DNA of 64,000 nucleotides from JAWKWH01 sp963669455. GTDB lineage: Bacteria > Pseudomonadota > Alphaproteobacteria > Rhizobiales > Rhizobiaceae. Below, piece after piece: positions 26,739 through 35,162 of this stretch. The translations under genes and the position numbers were made by a program. Position 1 is the stretch's first letter; each line of letters begins with the position of its first letter. Location of the stretch: contig OY770026.1 of assembly GCA_963669455.1 (NCBI GenBank), positions 806,001 to 870,000 on the forward strand, written 5' to 3'. The notes under the pieces were generated by a model. The model was not told the origin of the DNA, did not search any database, and saw nothing but the letters and a program-made list of their open reading frames with translations.

Positions 26739-27134
26739 ATGGAATTCATCTTTCCATGGCCGGTAAGCCCCGGCGGGTGGCTGGCGTTTTCATCGGCAGC
26801 GGTCACCGTCGTTTTTGGTCTTTTTTTGCTGATTGCTCCCGGGTTTTCATTCCGCCTATTGAGACTGCAGACGATGCCCGGCCATCCAGAAGCGCTTTCG
26901 GAGGGCAGGGCTACGATGGCCGGGTTTTATCTCGGCCTCGGCCTCACCTGCATGCTGCTTGACCAGCCGTTGTTGTATCTCGCGCTTGGCGCATCCTGGG
27001 GGATGACCGCCGGCGGCCGCCTGATTTCGATTGTTGCCGATCGCGGCAACACACTGTTTAACTGGGTGTCGATTGTTATCGAGTGCCTGCTTGCAGCGAT
27101 GCCGCTGGCGATGGTTTTCGGCTATATCTACTGA
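26739..27134 (+). CDS. Small integral membrane protein upstream of the atp operon
   Basis: 131 residues with four predicted membrane helices (about 12-35, 58-76, 78-95, 108-130) and conserved-looking 'EGRATMAGFYLGLGL' and 'ALGASWGMTAGGRLISI' between them. GGAGA precedes the start. I recall small membrane proteins of this kind in Hyphomicrobiales next to the atp operon, some annotated with a role in phage infection, but I cannot verify that here. The linkage to ATP synthase genes could reflect co-expression only. Confidence 0.7.
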   Translation: MEFIFPWPVSPGGWLAFSSAAVTVVFGLFLLIAPGFSFRLLRLQTMPGHPEALSEGRATMAGFYLGLGLTCMLLDQPLLYLALGASWGMTAGGRLISIVADRGNTLFNWVSIVIECLLAAMPLAMVFGYIY

Positions 27135-27208
27135 AACAGAAAGACGATGCTGGCCGTGATATGACCTGGCATGCGACAATAGAGTCAAAATCCATATCCT
27201 GGAGGCGG

Positions 27209-27236
27209 TTGCGAGTCCGAAAAGCCTGTGCTAGAC
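27209..27236 (+). promoter_or_regulatory. Possible promoter of the atpHAGDC operon
   Basis: TTGCGA (27209-27214), a 16-base spacer and CTAGAC (27231-27236) resemble an alphaproteobacterial housekeeping promoter, placed 138 bases before the atpH GTG in the 239-base gap. Weak match; offered as a candidate. Confidence 0.3.
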
Positions 27237-27373
27237 GGCAGGCGGCTTCAGACCGGGGGACACGGATAGGTTTGGTTCTCGGTTAAAAAATGTCAACAAG
27301 GTCAATGATTTAGTTGGGCGATTGTGCTCCAGCAACGAATCTCGGGGCCTGCCAAGCAAAGAAAAGACCATTC

Positions 27374-27934
27374 GTGGCTCAGACAACCTCGCTTATCTCC
27401 GGTGTCGCGCAACGCTATGCAGGTTCGCTTTATGAGCTTGCCGAGCAGGAAAAATCCGTTTCCAAGGTCGAAAAGGAACTGGGACAGTTCGAGGCGCTGA
27501 TCGAAGGCAGTGAAAGCCTCAGGCGGCTTATTGCCAGCCCGGTATTTTCCGCCGATGATCAGTTGCGGGCGATTTCAGCTATTGCAGACAAGGCGAAGAT
27601 TACCGGATTGACGGGCAACTTCCTTCGGGTTGTGGCGCGTAACCGGCGGCTTTTTGCCGTCCCAGGCATGATCAAGGCATTCCGGCAGATCGCCGCCGAA
27701 GCGCGTGGCGAGGTTTCCGCCGAGGTCAATTCTGCACATGAGCTTTCTGCTGCGCAGCAGAAAGAGCTTGCCGCAACGCTGAAAAACGTTGCCGGCCAGG
27801 ATGTGACAATCAATGTGACAGTCGATCCTTCCCTTCTGGGCGGCATGATCGTCAAAATGGGCTCACGCCAGATCGACACGTCTCTAAAAACAAAACTCAA
27901 TTCGCTTAAGCTTGCACTGAAAGAGGTCGGCTGA
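27374..27934 (+). CDS. atpH: ATP synthase F1 subunit delta
   Basis: Peripheral-stalk protein joining the F1 head to the b-subunits. The GTG start at 27374 gives 'VAQTTSLISGVAQRYAGSLYELA', the normal family N-terminus; the frame is open upstream to 27314 but that part is not family-like. 186 residues, two-domain delta with the C-terminal 'VTINVTVDPSLLGGMIVKMGSRQIDTSLKTKL' region. First gene of the F1 operon; its TGA overlaps the atpA ATG by one base. Confidence 0.95.
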   Translation: MAQTTSLISGVAQRYAGSLYELAEQEKSVSKVEKELGQFEALIEGSESLRRLIASPVFSADDQLRAISAIADKAKITGLTGNFLRVVARNRRLFAVPGMIKAFRQIAAEARGEVSAEVNSAHELSAAQQKELAATLKNVAGQDVTINVTVDPSLLGGMIVKMGSRQIDTSLKTKLNSLKLALKEVG

Positions 27935-29463
27935 TGGATATCCGTGCCGCGGAAATTTCCGCAATCCTGAAAGATCAAATCAAGAATTTTGGCAAAGAGG
28001 CCGAAGTCTCGGAAGTTGGTCAGGTTCTCTCCGTTGGTGATGGTATCGCCCGCGTTTACGGTCTCGACAATGTTCAGGCCGGTGAGATGGTGGAATTTCC
28101 CGGCGGTATTCGCGGAATGGCGCTGAACCTTGAAACCGATAATGTCGGTATCGTTATTTTCGGCGCCGACCGCGACATCAAGGAAGGCGATACGGTCAAA
28201 CGTACCGGTGCAATCGTGGATGTTCCGGTGGGGCCTGAATTGCTTGGCCGCGTGGTTGATGCGCTGGGTAATCCGATTGATGGCAAGGGCCCGATCAAGG
28301 CCAAGAAGCGCGCCCGTGTCGATGTGAAGGCGCCTGGCATTATCCCGCGCAAATCGGTGCACGAGCCAATGTCGACGGGCCTGAAAGCGGTTGATGCGCT
28401 GATCCCGGTTGGCCGCGGCCAGCGCGAGCTCATCATTGGTGACCGCCAGACAGGTAAAACCGCTATCCTCCTGGATACGTTCCTGAACCAGAAGCCGATC
28501 CATGATTCAGGTGATGAAAAAGAAAAGCTTTATTGTGTCTATGTCGCCGTTGGCCAGAAGCGTTCGACGGTTGCCCAGTTCGTCAAGGTTCTAGAAGAGC
28601 GTGGCGCACTGGAATATTCCATCATTGTTGCCGCAACGGCATCCGACCCGGCGCCGATGCAGTTTCTCGCACCGTTTTCCGGTTGCGCGATGGGCGAATA
28701 TTTCCGCGACAACGGAAAACATGCGCTGATCGGTTATGATGATCTGTCGAAGCAGGCCGTGTCCTACCGTCAGATGTCGCTGCTGCTGCGCCGCCCGCCT
28801 GGCCGTGAAGCCTATCCCGGTGATGTGTTCTATCTGCATTCGCGTCTGCTTGAGCGCGCCGCGAAGATGAATGAAGACAATGGCGCAGGCTCGTTGACGG
28901 CACTGCCGATCATCGAAACCCAGGGCAATGACGTGTCGGCCTTTATTCCGACCAATGTGATTTCGATCACCGATGGCCAGATCTTCCTTGAGACCGACCT
29001 GTTCTATCAGGGTATCCGTCCGGCGGTGAATGTCGGCCTTTCGGTGTCGCGCGTTGGTTCTTCGGCCCAGATCAAGGCGATGAAGCAGGTTGCCGGTTCG
29101 ATCAAGGGTGAGTTGGCTCAGTATCGCGAGATGGCGGCGTTTGCGCAGTTTGGCTCCGATCTGGATGCCGCGACCCAGCGCCTGCTCAATCGTGGTGCGC
29201 GCCTGACGGAGCTTCTTAAACAGCCGCAGTTCTCGCCGTTGAAAACCGAAGAGCAGGTTGCGGTGATTTTTGCCGGTGTGAACGGCTATCTGGACGATCT
29301 GGCCGTCAATCAGGTTGGCGGGTTCGAGCAGGGTCTTCTGGCGCATATGCGCTCGGAGGGCAAAGAGGTTCTTGAAACGATCGCGTCGGAGAAACAGGTC
29401 AGCGACGAAACCAAGGAAGCCCTGACGAAGCATATCGATGCTTTCGCCAAGGGATTTGCCTGA
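27934..29463 (+). CDS. atpA: ATP synthase F1 subunit alpha
   Basis: Non-catalytic nucleotide-binding subunit of the F1 hexamer, 509 residues, full length. P-loop 'GDRQTGKT' with Lys175 and Thr176, and the alpha arginine finger in 'VGLSVSRVGSSAQ'. It starts on the last base of the atpH stop. Gene order H-A-G-D-C with F0 genes elsewhere is normal for this order. Confidence 0.98.
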   Translation: MDIRAAEISAILKDQIKNFGKEAEVSEVGQVLSVGDGIARVYGLDNVQAGEMVEFPGGIRGMALNLETDNVGIVIFGADRDIKEGDTVKRTGAIVDVPVGPELLGRVVDALGNPIDGKGPIKAKKRARVDVKAPGIIPRKSVHEPMSTGLKAVDALIPVGRGQRELIIGDRQTGKTAILLDTFLNQKPIHDSGDEKEKLYCVYVAVGQKRSTVAQFVKVLEERGALEYSIIVAATASDPAPMQFLAPFSGCAMGEYFRDNGKHALIGYDDLSKQAVSYRQMSLLLRRPPGREAYPGDVFYLHSRLLERAAKMNEDNGAGSLTALPIIETQGNDVSAFIPTNVISITDGQIFLETDLFYQGIRPAVNVGLSVSRVGSSAQIKAMKQVAGSIKGELAQYREMAAFAQFGSDLDAATQRLLNRGARLTELLKQPQFSPLKTEEQVAVIFAGVNGYLDDLAVNQVGGFEQGLLAHMRSEGKEVLETIASEKQVSDETKEALTKHIDAFAKGFA

Positions 29464-29500
29464 TTTGGTTCTGACGCTGAAACGAACGGAACGTTAGAGC

Positions 29501-30388
29501 ATGGCTTCACTCAAGGATCTGCGGGTTCGCATCGCCTCGGTCAAGGCGACGCAGAAAATCACCAAGGCGATGCAGATGGTCGCGGCGGCAAAGCTGCGCC
29601 GTGCACAGGAAGCTGCCGAGGCAGCCCGGCCCTATTCACAGCGAATGGGAGCCGTGTTGGCCAATATCGCATCTGCGATTGCCGGCGGCGCGGATGCGCC
29701 CAAGCTGATGGCTGGAACCGGTGCGGATCAGACGCATCTTCTTGTGGTCTGCACGGCTGAGCGCGGTCTTTGTGGTGGTTTTAATTCCCAGATTGCCAGG
29801 CTGGCGCGTGAACGTGTGCGAACGCTGTTATCGGAAGGCAAGACGGTCAAAATTCTCTGCGTCGGCAAGAAGGGCGCAGACATTCTGCGCCGCGAATATG
29901 AATCGCTGATCATTGACCGGGTTGACCTCCGTGAGGTCAAGAAGGTCGGGTTTGCCAATGCCGACGAGATAGCGGCCAAGATTACCGGCCTGTTTGATGA
30001 AGGCGCGTTCGATATCTGCACGCTCTACTATTCCGAATTTAAATCGGTCATCGCTCAAATCCCGACGGAGCAGCAAATCATTCCGGCGTCGCCGCCTGAG
30101 CAGGAAGATGCCGATGCGGCGGGTGGTGATGGTGCTGTATATGATTACGAACCGGAAGCATCCGATATTCTGGACGATCTGATTCCGCGCAACATCGCGG
30201 TGCAGATATTCCGCGCGCTTTTGGAAAATGCCGCTTCCGAACAGGGCGCGCGCATGTCTGCTATGGATAATGCTACCCGCAATGCCGGTGAGATGATCGA
30301 CAAGCTGACGATCACCTATAACAGGCAGCGCCAAGCGCAGATCACCAAGGAACTTATTGAAATCATTTCGGGCGCTGAAGCGCTCTAG
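29501..30388 (+). CDS. atpG: ATP synthase F1 subunit gamma
   Basis: Central rotor shaft of F1. 295 residues with long N- and C-terminal helices: 'SLKDLRVRIASVKATQKITKAMQMVAAAKLRRAQ' and 'NATRNAGEMIDKLTITYNRQRQAQITKELIEIISGA'. An internal acidic stretch at about residues 195-215 (rich in Glu/Asp) is an alphaproteobacterial feature of the foot region. 37 bases after atpA. The stop codon sits in CTCTAGAG. Confidence 0.97.
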   Translation: MASLKDLRVRIASVKATQKITKAMQMVAAAKLRRAQEAAEAARPYSQRMGAVLANIASAIAGGADAPKLMAGTGADQTHLLVVCTAERGLCGGFNSQIARLARERVRTLLSEGKTVKILCVGKKGADILRREYESLIIDRVDLREVKKVGFANADEIAAKITGLFDEGAFDICTLYYSEFKSVIAQIPTEQQIIPASPPEQEDADAAGGDGAVYDYEPEASDILDDLIPRNIAVQIFRALLENAASEQGARMSAMDNATRNAGEMIDKLTITYNRQRQAQITKELIEIISGAEAL

Positions 30389-30414
30389 AGAAGTCTGACA
30401 AGAGGGTTTGAACA

Positions 30415-31929
30415 ATGGCTAAAGCAGCGACCTCAACAAAGGCTCCGGCCAAAAAGGCGCCAGCCACACGCAAAAAGGCGGCTCCGGCTGCGCGGAAGAA
30501 GGCGGCAGCCAGCGGCGTTGTTGGCCGTGTTTCACAGGTGATTGGCGCTGTTGTCGACGTGGCTTTCGACGACCATTTGCCGCCGATTTTGAACGCGCTG
30601 GAAACAGAAAATGGCGGCAACAGGCTGATTTTGGAAGTTTCCCAGCATCTGGGTGAAAACACGGTGCGCTGTATTGCGATGGACACCAGCGAGGGTCTGG
30701 TGCGCGGTCAGGAAGTGTCCGATACCGGCGTGCCGATTTCCGTTCCGGTTGGTGATGAAACACTGGGCCGGATCATGAACGTGGTTGGCGAGCCCATCGA
30801 TGAAGCTGGCCCGGTCAAGACCAAAGCAACACGCGCAATTCACCAGGATGCGCCGGAGTTCGTCGAGCAATCGACCGAGGCGGAAATTCTAGTCACCGGT
30901 ATCAAGGTGGTTGATCTGCTTGCACCTTATGCCAAGGGCGGAAAAATCGGCCTGTTTGGCGGCGCCGGCGTTGGCAAGACGGTTCTTATTCAGGAACTGA
31001 TCAACAATGTCGCGAAAGCGCATGGTGGTTATTCGGTGTTTGCCGGTGTGGGTGAGCGTACCCGCGAGGGCAATGATCTTTATCATGAAATGATCGAATC
31101 CGGCGTGAACAAGGCCGGTGGCGGTGAGGGATCGAAGTGTGCCCTCGTGTTTGGCCAGATGAACGAGCCGCCCGGTGCGCGCGCCCGTGTCGGTCTTACC
31201 GGTCTTACCGTGGCGGAACATTTCCGCGATCAGGGTCAGGACGTGCTGTTCTTCGTCGACAACATCTTCCGCTTTACCCAGGCGGGTTCGGAAGTGTCGG
31301 CGCTGCTCGGCCGTATCCCTTCCGCTGTGGGTTATCAGCCGACGCTGGCAACCGATATGGGCGCCATGCAGGAGCGTATCACCACGACCAATAAGGGGTC
31401 GGTTACCTCGGTGCAGGCGATTTACGTCCCGGCCGATGATTTGACCGATCCGGCACCGGCAACATCATTTGCCCACCTTGATGCGACGACGGTGCTTAAC
31501 CGCGCGATTTCGGAAAAAGGTATTTATCCGGCGGTTGATCCGCTTGATTCCACTTCGCGTATGCTTGACCCGCTGATCGTTGGCGAGGAGCACTATCAGG
31601 TTGCCCGCCAGGTGCAGGAAATTCTGCAGCGCTACAAGGCGCTTCAGGACATCATCGCTATTCTCGGCATGGATGAGCTTTCGGAAGAAGACAAGATAGC
31701 CGTTGCGCGTGCGCGCAAGATCGAGCGCTTCTTGAGCCAGCCTTTCTTTGTTGCCGAGGTGTTCACCGGTTCGCCAGGCAAGCTGGTCGATCTGGAAGAC
31801 ACGATCAACAGTTTCAAGGGTCTTTGTGCCGGTGAATATGATCATCTTCCCGAAGCTGCGTTCTACATGGTTGGCGGTATCGAGGAAGCGGTCGAAAAAG
31901 CGCAAAAACTGGCCGCAGAAGCTGCCTGA
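30415..31929 (+). CDS. atpD: ATP synthase F1 subunit beta with Lys/Ala-rich N-terminal tail
   Basis: Catalytic subunit, 504 residues. P-loop 'GGAGVGKT' (Lys188), catalytic 'GERTREG' and DELSEED-type loop 'DELSEEDKI'. The first 34 residues are a basic low-complexity Lys/Ala/Pro tail before 'SGVVGRVSQVIGAVVDV', where the usual beta subunit begins. Similar tails occur in other Hyphomicrobiales; their function is unknown to me. The conventional start codon at 30415 is supported by GAGGG upstream. Confidence 0.98.
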   Translation: MAKAATSTKAPAKKAPATRKKAAPAARKKAAASGVVGRVSQVIGAVVDVAFDDHLPPILNALETENGGNRLILEVSQHLGENTVRCIAMDTSEGLVRGQEVSDTGVPISVPVGDETLGRIMNVVGEPIDEAGPVKTKATRAIHQDAPEFVEQSTEAEILVTGIKVVDLLAPYAKGGKIGLFGGAGVGKTVLIQELINNVAKAHGGYSVFAGVGERTREGNDLYHEMIESGVNKAGGGEGSKCALVFGQMNEPPGARARVGLTGLTVAEHFRDQGQDVLFFVDNIFRFTQAGSEVSALLGRIPSAVGYQPTLATDMGAMQERITTTNKGSVTSVQAIYVPADDLTDPAPATSFAHLDATTVLNRAISEKGIYPAVDPLDSTSRMLDPLIVGEEHYQVARQVQEILQRYKALQDIIAILGMDELSEEDKIAVARARKIERFLSQPFFVAEVFTGSPGKLVDLEDTINSFKGLCAGEYDHLPEAAFYMVGGIEEAVEKAQKLAAEAA

Positions 31930-32003
31930 TGTAAGTGCCGTTGAGCCTTGCGTATAACACGCAGGCTCAATCTTCCGGCTGGATGGATTGATGGAACGAA
32001 GTG

Positions 32004-32405
32004 ATGGCCGATAGTTTCAAGTTCGAACTGGTATCGCCCGAGCGGTTGCTCGTCTCGGAAGACGTGACCGAAGTCGTTGTGCCCGGCACCGAAGGCGAAA
32101 TGACCATCATGGCACGTCATGCGCCGGTGATGACCAGCGTGAAGCCCGGCGTGGTGACAGTCAAGACATCTGCCGGATCGGAAGACCGTTATGTCGTTTT
32201 TGGCGGGTTTGCCGATATCCTGCCTGAAACGCTGACACTGCTGGCCGAATCGGCCGTGTCCGTTGCTGACATTGATCGTGAGGATCTGACCCAGCGCATC
32301 CAAAATGCCCGCGAAGATGTTGCGGATGCGAAGGATGAGGTGACAAAATCGAAGGCCGATGAGACGCTGGCACATCTGACAACGCTGGAAAGCGCGCTTG
32401 TCTAA
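32004..32405 (+). CDS. atpC: ATP synthase F1 subunit epsilon
   Basis: Small rotor/inhibitor subunit. 133 residues from ATG 32004 (a GTG lies one codon upstream). An N-terminal beta-barrel ('FELVSPERLLVSEDVTEVVVPGTEGEMTIMARHAPVM') is followed by a helical C-terminal part. Last gene of the operon; repeat B2 begins immediately after its TAA. Confidence 0.96.
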   Translation: MADSFKFELVSPERLLVSEDVTEVVVPGTEGEMTIMARHAPVMTSVKPGVVTVKTSAGSEDRYVVFGGFADILPETLTLLAESAVSVADIDREDLTQRIQNAREDVADAKDEVTKSKADETLAHLTTLESALV

Positions 32406-32504
32406 GGCATTTTTCGCCCAAACAGAATCACATATGCGAAAAATGCTTCAATGGTTCCAGGCAGCTACAGGCGTTGTCGCTGTTCCAGTTGACGCGAAAC
32501 GCCC
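32406..32504 (-). repeat. Intergenic repeat B2 (reverse orientation)
   Basis: Reverse-oriented copy of the B repeat, reading GGCATTTTTCGCCC to ACGCGAAACGCCCTGG. It starts one base after the atpC stop and shares the inverted pair GCATTTTTCGC-type / GCGAAAAATGC with B1 and B3. Confidence 0.82.
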
Positions 32505-32530
32505 TGGAATTTCAGGGCTTTGCTTTGCTG
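32501..32530 (+). terminator. Probable rho-independent terminator of the atp operon
   Basis: GCCCTG (32501-32506), loop GAATTT, CAGGGC (32513-32518), then a T-rich stretch TTTGCTTTGC. The stem is short, so strength is uncertain. Its left arm overlaps the end of repeat B2. Confidence 0.5.
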
Positions 32531-32567
32531 ACCTCATTTTTTTGAAAAAGCATTGGAAAAATCTGCT

Positions 32568-32999
32568 TTAGCGGGATTGAGCTGCCCGCGTCATGCGCCG
32601 CGCTTTCAGTTCACTGTCAATTTTCTCGTTTAACTCTGCCATAATCCGGTTGGCTTCGATGCGCTGGTCTTTCGATACCCTGTCGGGGTGCGCCAGAAAG
32701 GCAAATTGCCGCCGTAATTGCAGCAATTGTTTTGCCTGAAGGCTTTCCAACGGTGGCAACTGGCTGAGATCGGTGGGCAGTTCAAAGTGCCCTTCGACAG
32801 TACCGCCAGCTGTTTCTTCATCTGGGAGCCCGACCGTATCATAGTGTGCCGTCATTTCTGAAGACAGCGTTCCAGCGTCACCGGCAGGTTTCAAAAGCGA
32901 CAATGCCGATGTGCATGTCTGCTCAAAGGCGCGCGCGGCAGTCTTGGGCGATACGCCCGGGCCGGCCTTTAAAAAATCGGAAAAGTGCTGACGCTGCAT
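32568..32999 (-). CDS. Small protein with J-domain-like HPDR motif
   Basis: 143 residues. The C-terminal half reads 'LLQLRRQFAFLAHPDRVSKD', then 'EANRIMAELNEKIDSELKARR': helix II, the HPD tripeptide (His-Pro-Asp) and helix III of a DnaJ J-domain in the right order and spacing, though helix I is weak. The N-terminal half (about 1-75) is unrecognised. If real, it would stimulate a DnaK ATPase as a specialised co-chaperone. It faces the atp operon. Ribosome-binding site weak. Confidence 0.65.
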   Translation of the reverse strand: MQRQHFSDFLKAGPGVSPKTAARAFEQTCTSALSLLKPAGDAGTLSSEMTAHYDTVGLPDEETAGGTVEGHFELPTDLSQLPPLESLQAKQLLQLRRQFAFLAHPDRVSKDQRIEANRIMAELNEKIDSELKARRMTRAAQSR

Positions 33000-33165
33000 A
33001 CTCTACTCATTGCCCGAATTGCCTGGATGATAGGGGATTTATGTTTACCCCGGGTTACCGCATTGCAGCTGCTTTTCCGGCAACGCCAGCCACGCACAAG
33101 TTGGCCCGGCTAATAAAGAGACTGAACGGCAGGAATTGCTTTGTAATTCCAATGAACGGACCATC

Positions 33166-33606
33166 ATGCTGAGAACGGTGTTTGTTTCTATCTGGGCAAT
33201 AGCTGCAACGGTGGGCGCGGTGTTTTTTTTCCTGCCCTCAAGCGGAAAAGAAGACAAGGCGCAACTGCCCTCGATCCTTGGTCCTGAAGAACAGAAAACC
33301 CCGGTCATCGCAATCCCTATTTTTTCGAAGAAGCAGGTCTCAGGCTATTTTGTCGCTAAAGTCCGCTACACATTCAATGGCGGGCTTGTGGACCCAGCCG
33401 TGACGCCGGTCGAACCAATGATCCATCACGCATTTCACAAGATTATCTACAAGCGCCCCGATGACGAATTCGCAACGCCCTCGGAGGTCGACATAGAGGA
33501 AATCGCGTCGGAAATCATGGCCGCAGTCAATGAGCAATTTGGGAGCCCGATCATCGAAACGGCTGGATTAAGTGATGTTGACTATCTTTCCAGAGAGGGG
33601 AAATGA
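33166..33606 (+). CDS. Hypothetical single-pass membrane protein (FliL-like layout)
   Basis: 146 residues from ATG 33166; a 10-residue upstream extension lacks support. One N-terminal membrane helix (about 4-22), a short linker, then a periplasmic domain with 'SGYFVAKVRYTF' and a C-terminal helix 'VDIEEIASEIMAAVNEQF'. The order TM, linker, beta-strand, helix with 'I..AVN..F' resembles FliL, and the gene lies just before the motility locus, but the similarity is only suggestive. It is followed by 279 bases without a gene. Confidence 0.65.
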   Translation: MLRTVFVSIWAIAATVGAVFFFLPSSGKEDKAQLPSILGPEEQKTPVIAIPIFSKKQVSGYFVAKVRYTFNGGLVDPAVTPVEPMIHHAFHKIIYKRPDDEFATPSEVDIEEIASEIMAAVNEQFGSPIIETAGLSDVDYLSREGK

Positions 33607-33885
33607 GTTTTTTTCTCATAATTTGAGAACAAGATAGGTTTCCGAAAACATCAATCTTTCCAAGTATTTTGCCTATTTTTGAGTAGAGTCTCAGGCGGTT
33701 GCGATAACCTCAATTGATGTTTTTTGGTTGGCAAGACAGTTAAGAAGTTGCTAATCTAGATTCGGGACTGGGGAGACAGACGCAGATTGACGCCGAGTAT
33801 AGTGGTTATGTCGTCAAGCTAATGCGATTGATTCCAGGCCAATGCGGTAGATAATTGGCCTGGCCAGAACGAGGCGGGCCAAATT
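33607..33885. promoter_or_regulatory. AT-rich leader of the LuxR-type regulator
   Basis: 279 bases with lower GC than the flanks and no gene. It must contain the promoter of the regulator at 33886. No box was recognised with confidence. Confidence 0.3.
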
Positions 33886-34650
33886 ATGCATGCTGATTAT
33901 GGCTATGCGAAACACGGCTATGACGTTAATTTCATAGCAGAGTCTGGGCGCGAAACAGATTTCTCGGAGAACCAAAAATTTCTCTCTGATTTGAATCGTG
34001 TTTGTAAAACCCACTCATTTAGAAATGTGCTTGTTGCCAAACTGCCAACCTGGGGCAGCGTGTGTCAGCAGGCCGGGATTATCACCTCCAGTTTTTCGAA
34101 GGATATCGCTGCCAGTTTGTACCGTCTTGGCGAGCGGGAGTGGTCGTATTTTGTCCGGCGATGCGAAAAATCATCCGTTCCGTTTGGATGGGATGTCGAT
34201 GAACTGGATGTGGTAGAGGGGAAAAGTTCGACGTCTGCCCCAGCAATGTCCGATGTCAAGCTTTCTACTCTTCTTAGCGATCAGGGTATTGCCGGCGGAT
34301 ACAGTATTCCGGTTCGATGCCCCTTTGGCCAATCGGCCTATGCCTTGTTTTTCAGCGATCGCGTGCAGCGCGACAACCAATACCCTGAAATTCTGCTTCC
34401 TGTGATCGGCATTGTCGAGCAAATGGTCATGCGTCAGCACGAACAGCAAAAGGGAATGCTGGAGTTAACTGGCCGGGAGATTGAGTGCCTGAAATGGGTG
34501 GCCGAAGGCAAAACCAGCAGCGATGTTGCGCGTATTGTTGGGCTTTCGGAACATACGATAAATCACTACTTGCTGGCGGCGACAAGAAAACTGGATTCGG
34601 TGAACCGAACCCAGGCTATTGCAAAATTCATTCGATGTGGGTTCATTTGA
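33886..34650 (+). CDS. LuxR-family regulator, VisN/VisR-like candidate
   Basis: 254 residues. The N-terminal part (about 20-175) resembles the alpha/beta autoinducer-binding fold of LuxR/VisNR proteins. The C-terminal HTH (about 190-250) has 'LTGREIECLKWVAEGKTSSDVARIVGLSEHTINHYL'. In rhizobia, VisN and VisR, a LuxR-type heterodimer, head the flagellar hierarchy and lie next to flhB; a single such gene is seen here at the matching place. No luxI-like gene is in the window. Assignment to VisN or VisR is inference from position and family. Confidence 0.75.
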   Translation: MHADYGYAKHGYDVNFIAESGRETDFSENQKFLSDLNRVCKTHSFRNVLVAKLPTWGSVCQQAGIITSSFSKDIAASLYRLGEREWSYFVRRCEKSSVPFGWDVDELDVVEGKSSTSAPAMSDVKLSTLLSDQGIAGGYSIPVRCPFGQSAYALFFSDRVQRDNQYPEILLPVIGIVEQMVMRQHEQQKGMLELTGREIECLKWVAEGKTSSDVARIVGLSEHTINHYLLAATRKLDSVNRTQAIAKFIRCGFI

Positions 34651-34683
34651 AACCAGTTTGAGGGGGTCACAACTACAACCTGG

Positions 34684-35001
34684 TGCGTTTTTCGCTCAAA
34701 TTGGAGCGATTTGATGATCAGGATTTCGACGCAGCAGAGGCGGAAAAGACACCCAAGCCGGCCTATCCAGTGTGTTAAACCTAAATCATAAACTGCAATC
34801 ATTTGACCTTGGTTCTTTGCACGCTGACAGTGTTGCGCACGATCTCGTGGTGCTCGCACCACGTCGCCGCACGCGCCTCGTTGACCCGGCAGGCAAGCGA
34901 AGCGCCGCCGAGCCAGGCAAGTGAAACGCCGCCGAGCCAGGGGGGTCAGCGCCCAAACTCCCGGCGGTCAAACGATTCAATATTCGGTGGATACGCTCTA
35001 G
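34684..35001. repeat. Intergenic repeat A5 (diverged copy)
   Basis: Aligns block by block with A2: TTCGACGCAGCAGAGGCGGA, CTGCAATCATTTGACCTTGG and the right end GTGGATACGCTCTAG (last base 35001). It also carries two imperfect tandem copies of a GCGAAGCGCCGCCGAG unit, one of which is shared with A4. No gene is credible in 34651-35162. Confidence 0.65.
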
Positions 35002-35162
35002 ATCCAAGCATGTTTTCAACGGGTTGCAATTTTGATGACCGCCTGGCGATGTTAACAATTTATTCTGCATATTTTGCTAATTGACAATGTGGCGGGTAAA
35101 TTGAGGCAAGTCGGGTGCAGGAACCGGTGGGCCGTTCTCATATTTGGGGAGCGATTCCGGAA

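Noticed and set aside
28591..29433. Long minus-strand frames opposite atpA, atpG and atpD
   Set aside because: Antisense shadows of highly conserved genes; no recognisable domains or ribosome-binding sites.
34803..35084. 93-codon plus-strand frame in repeat A5
   Set aside because: Composed of repeat-core sequence with a Ser/Pro-rich tandem block; no ribosome-binding site or family.
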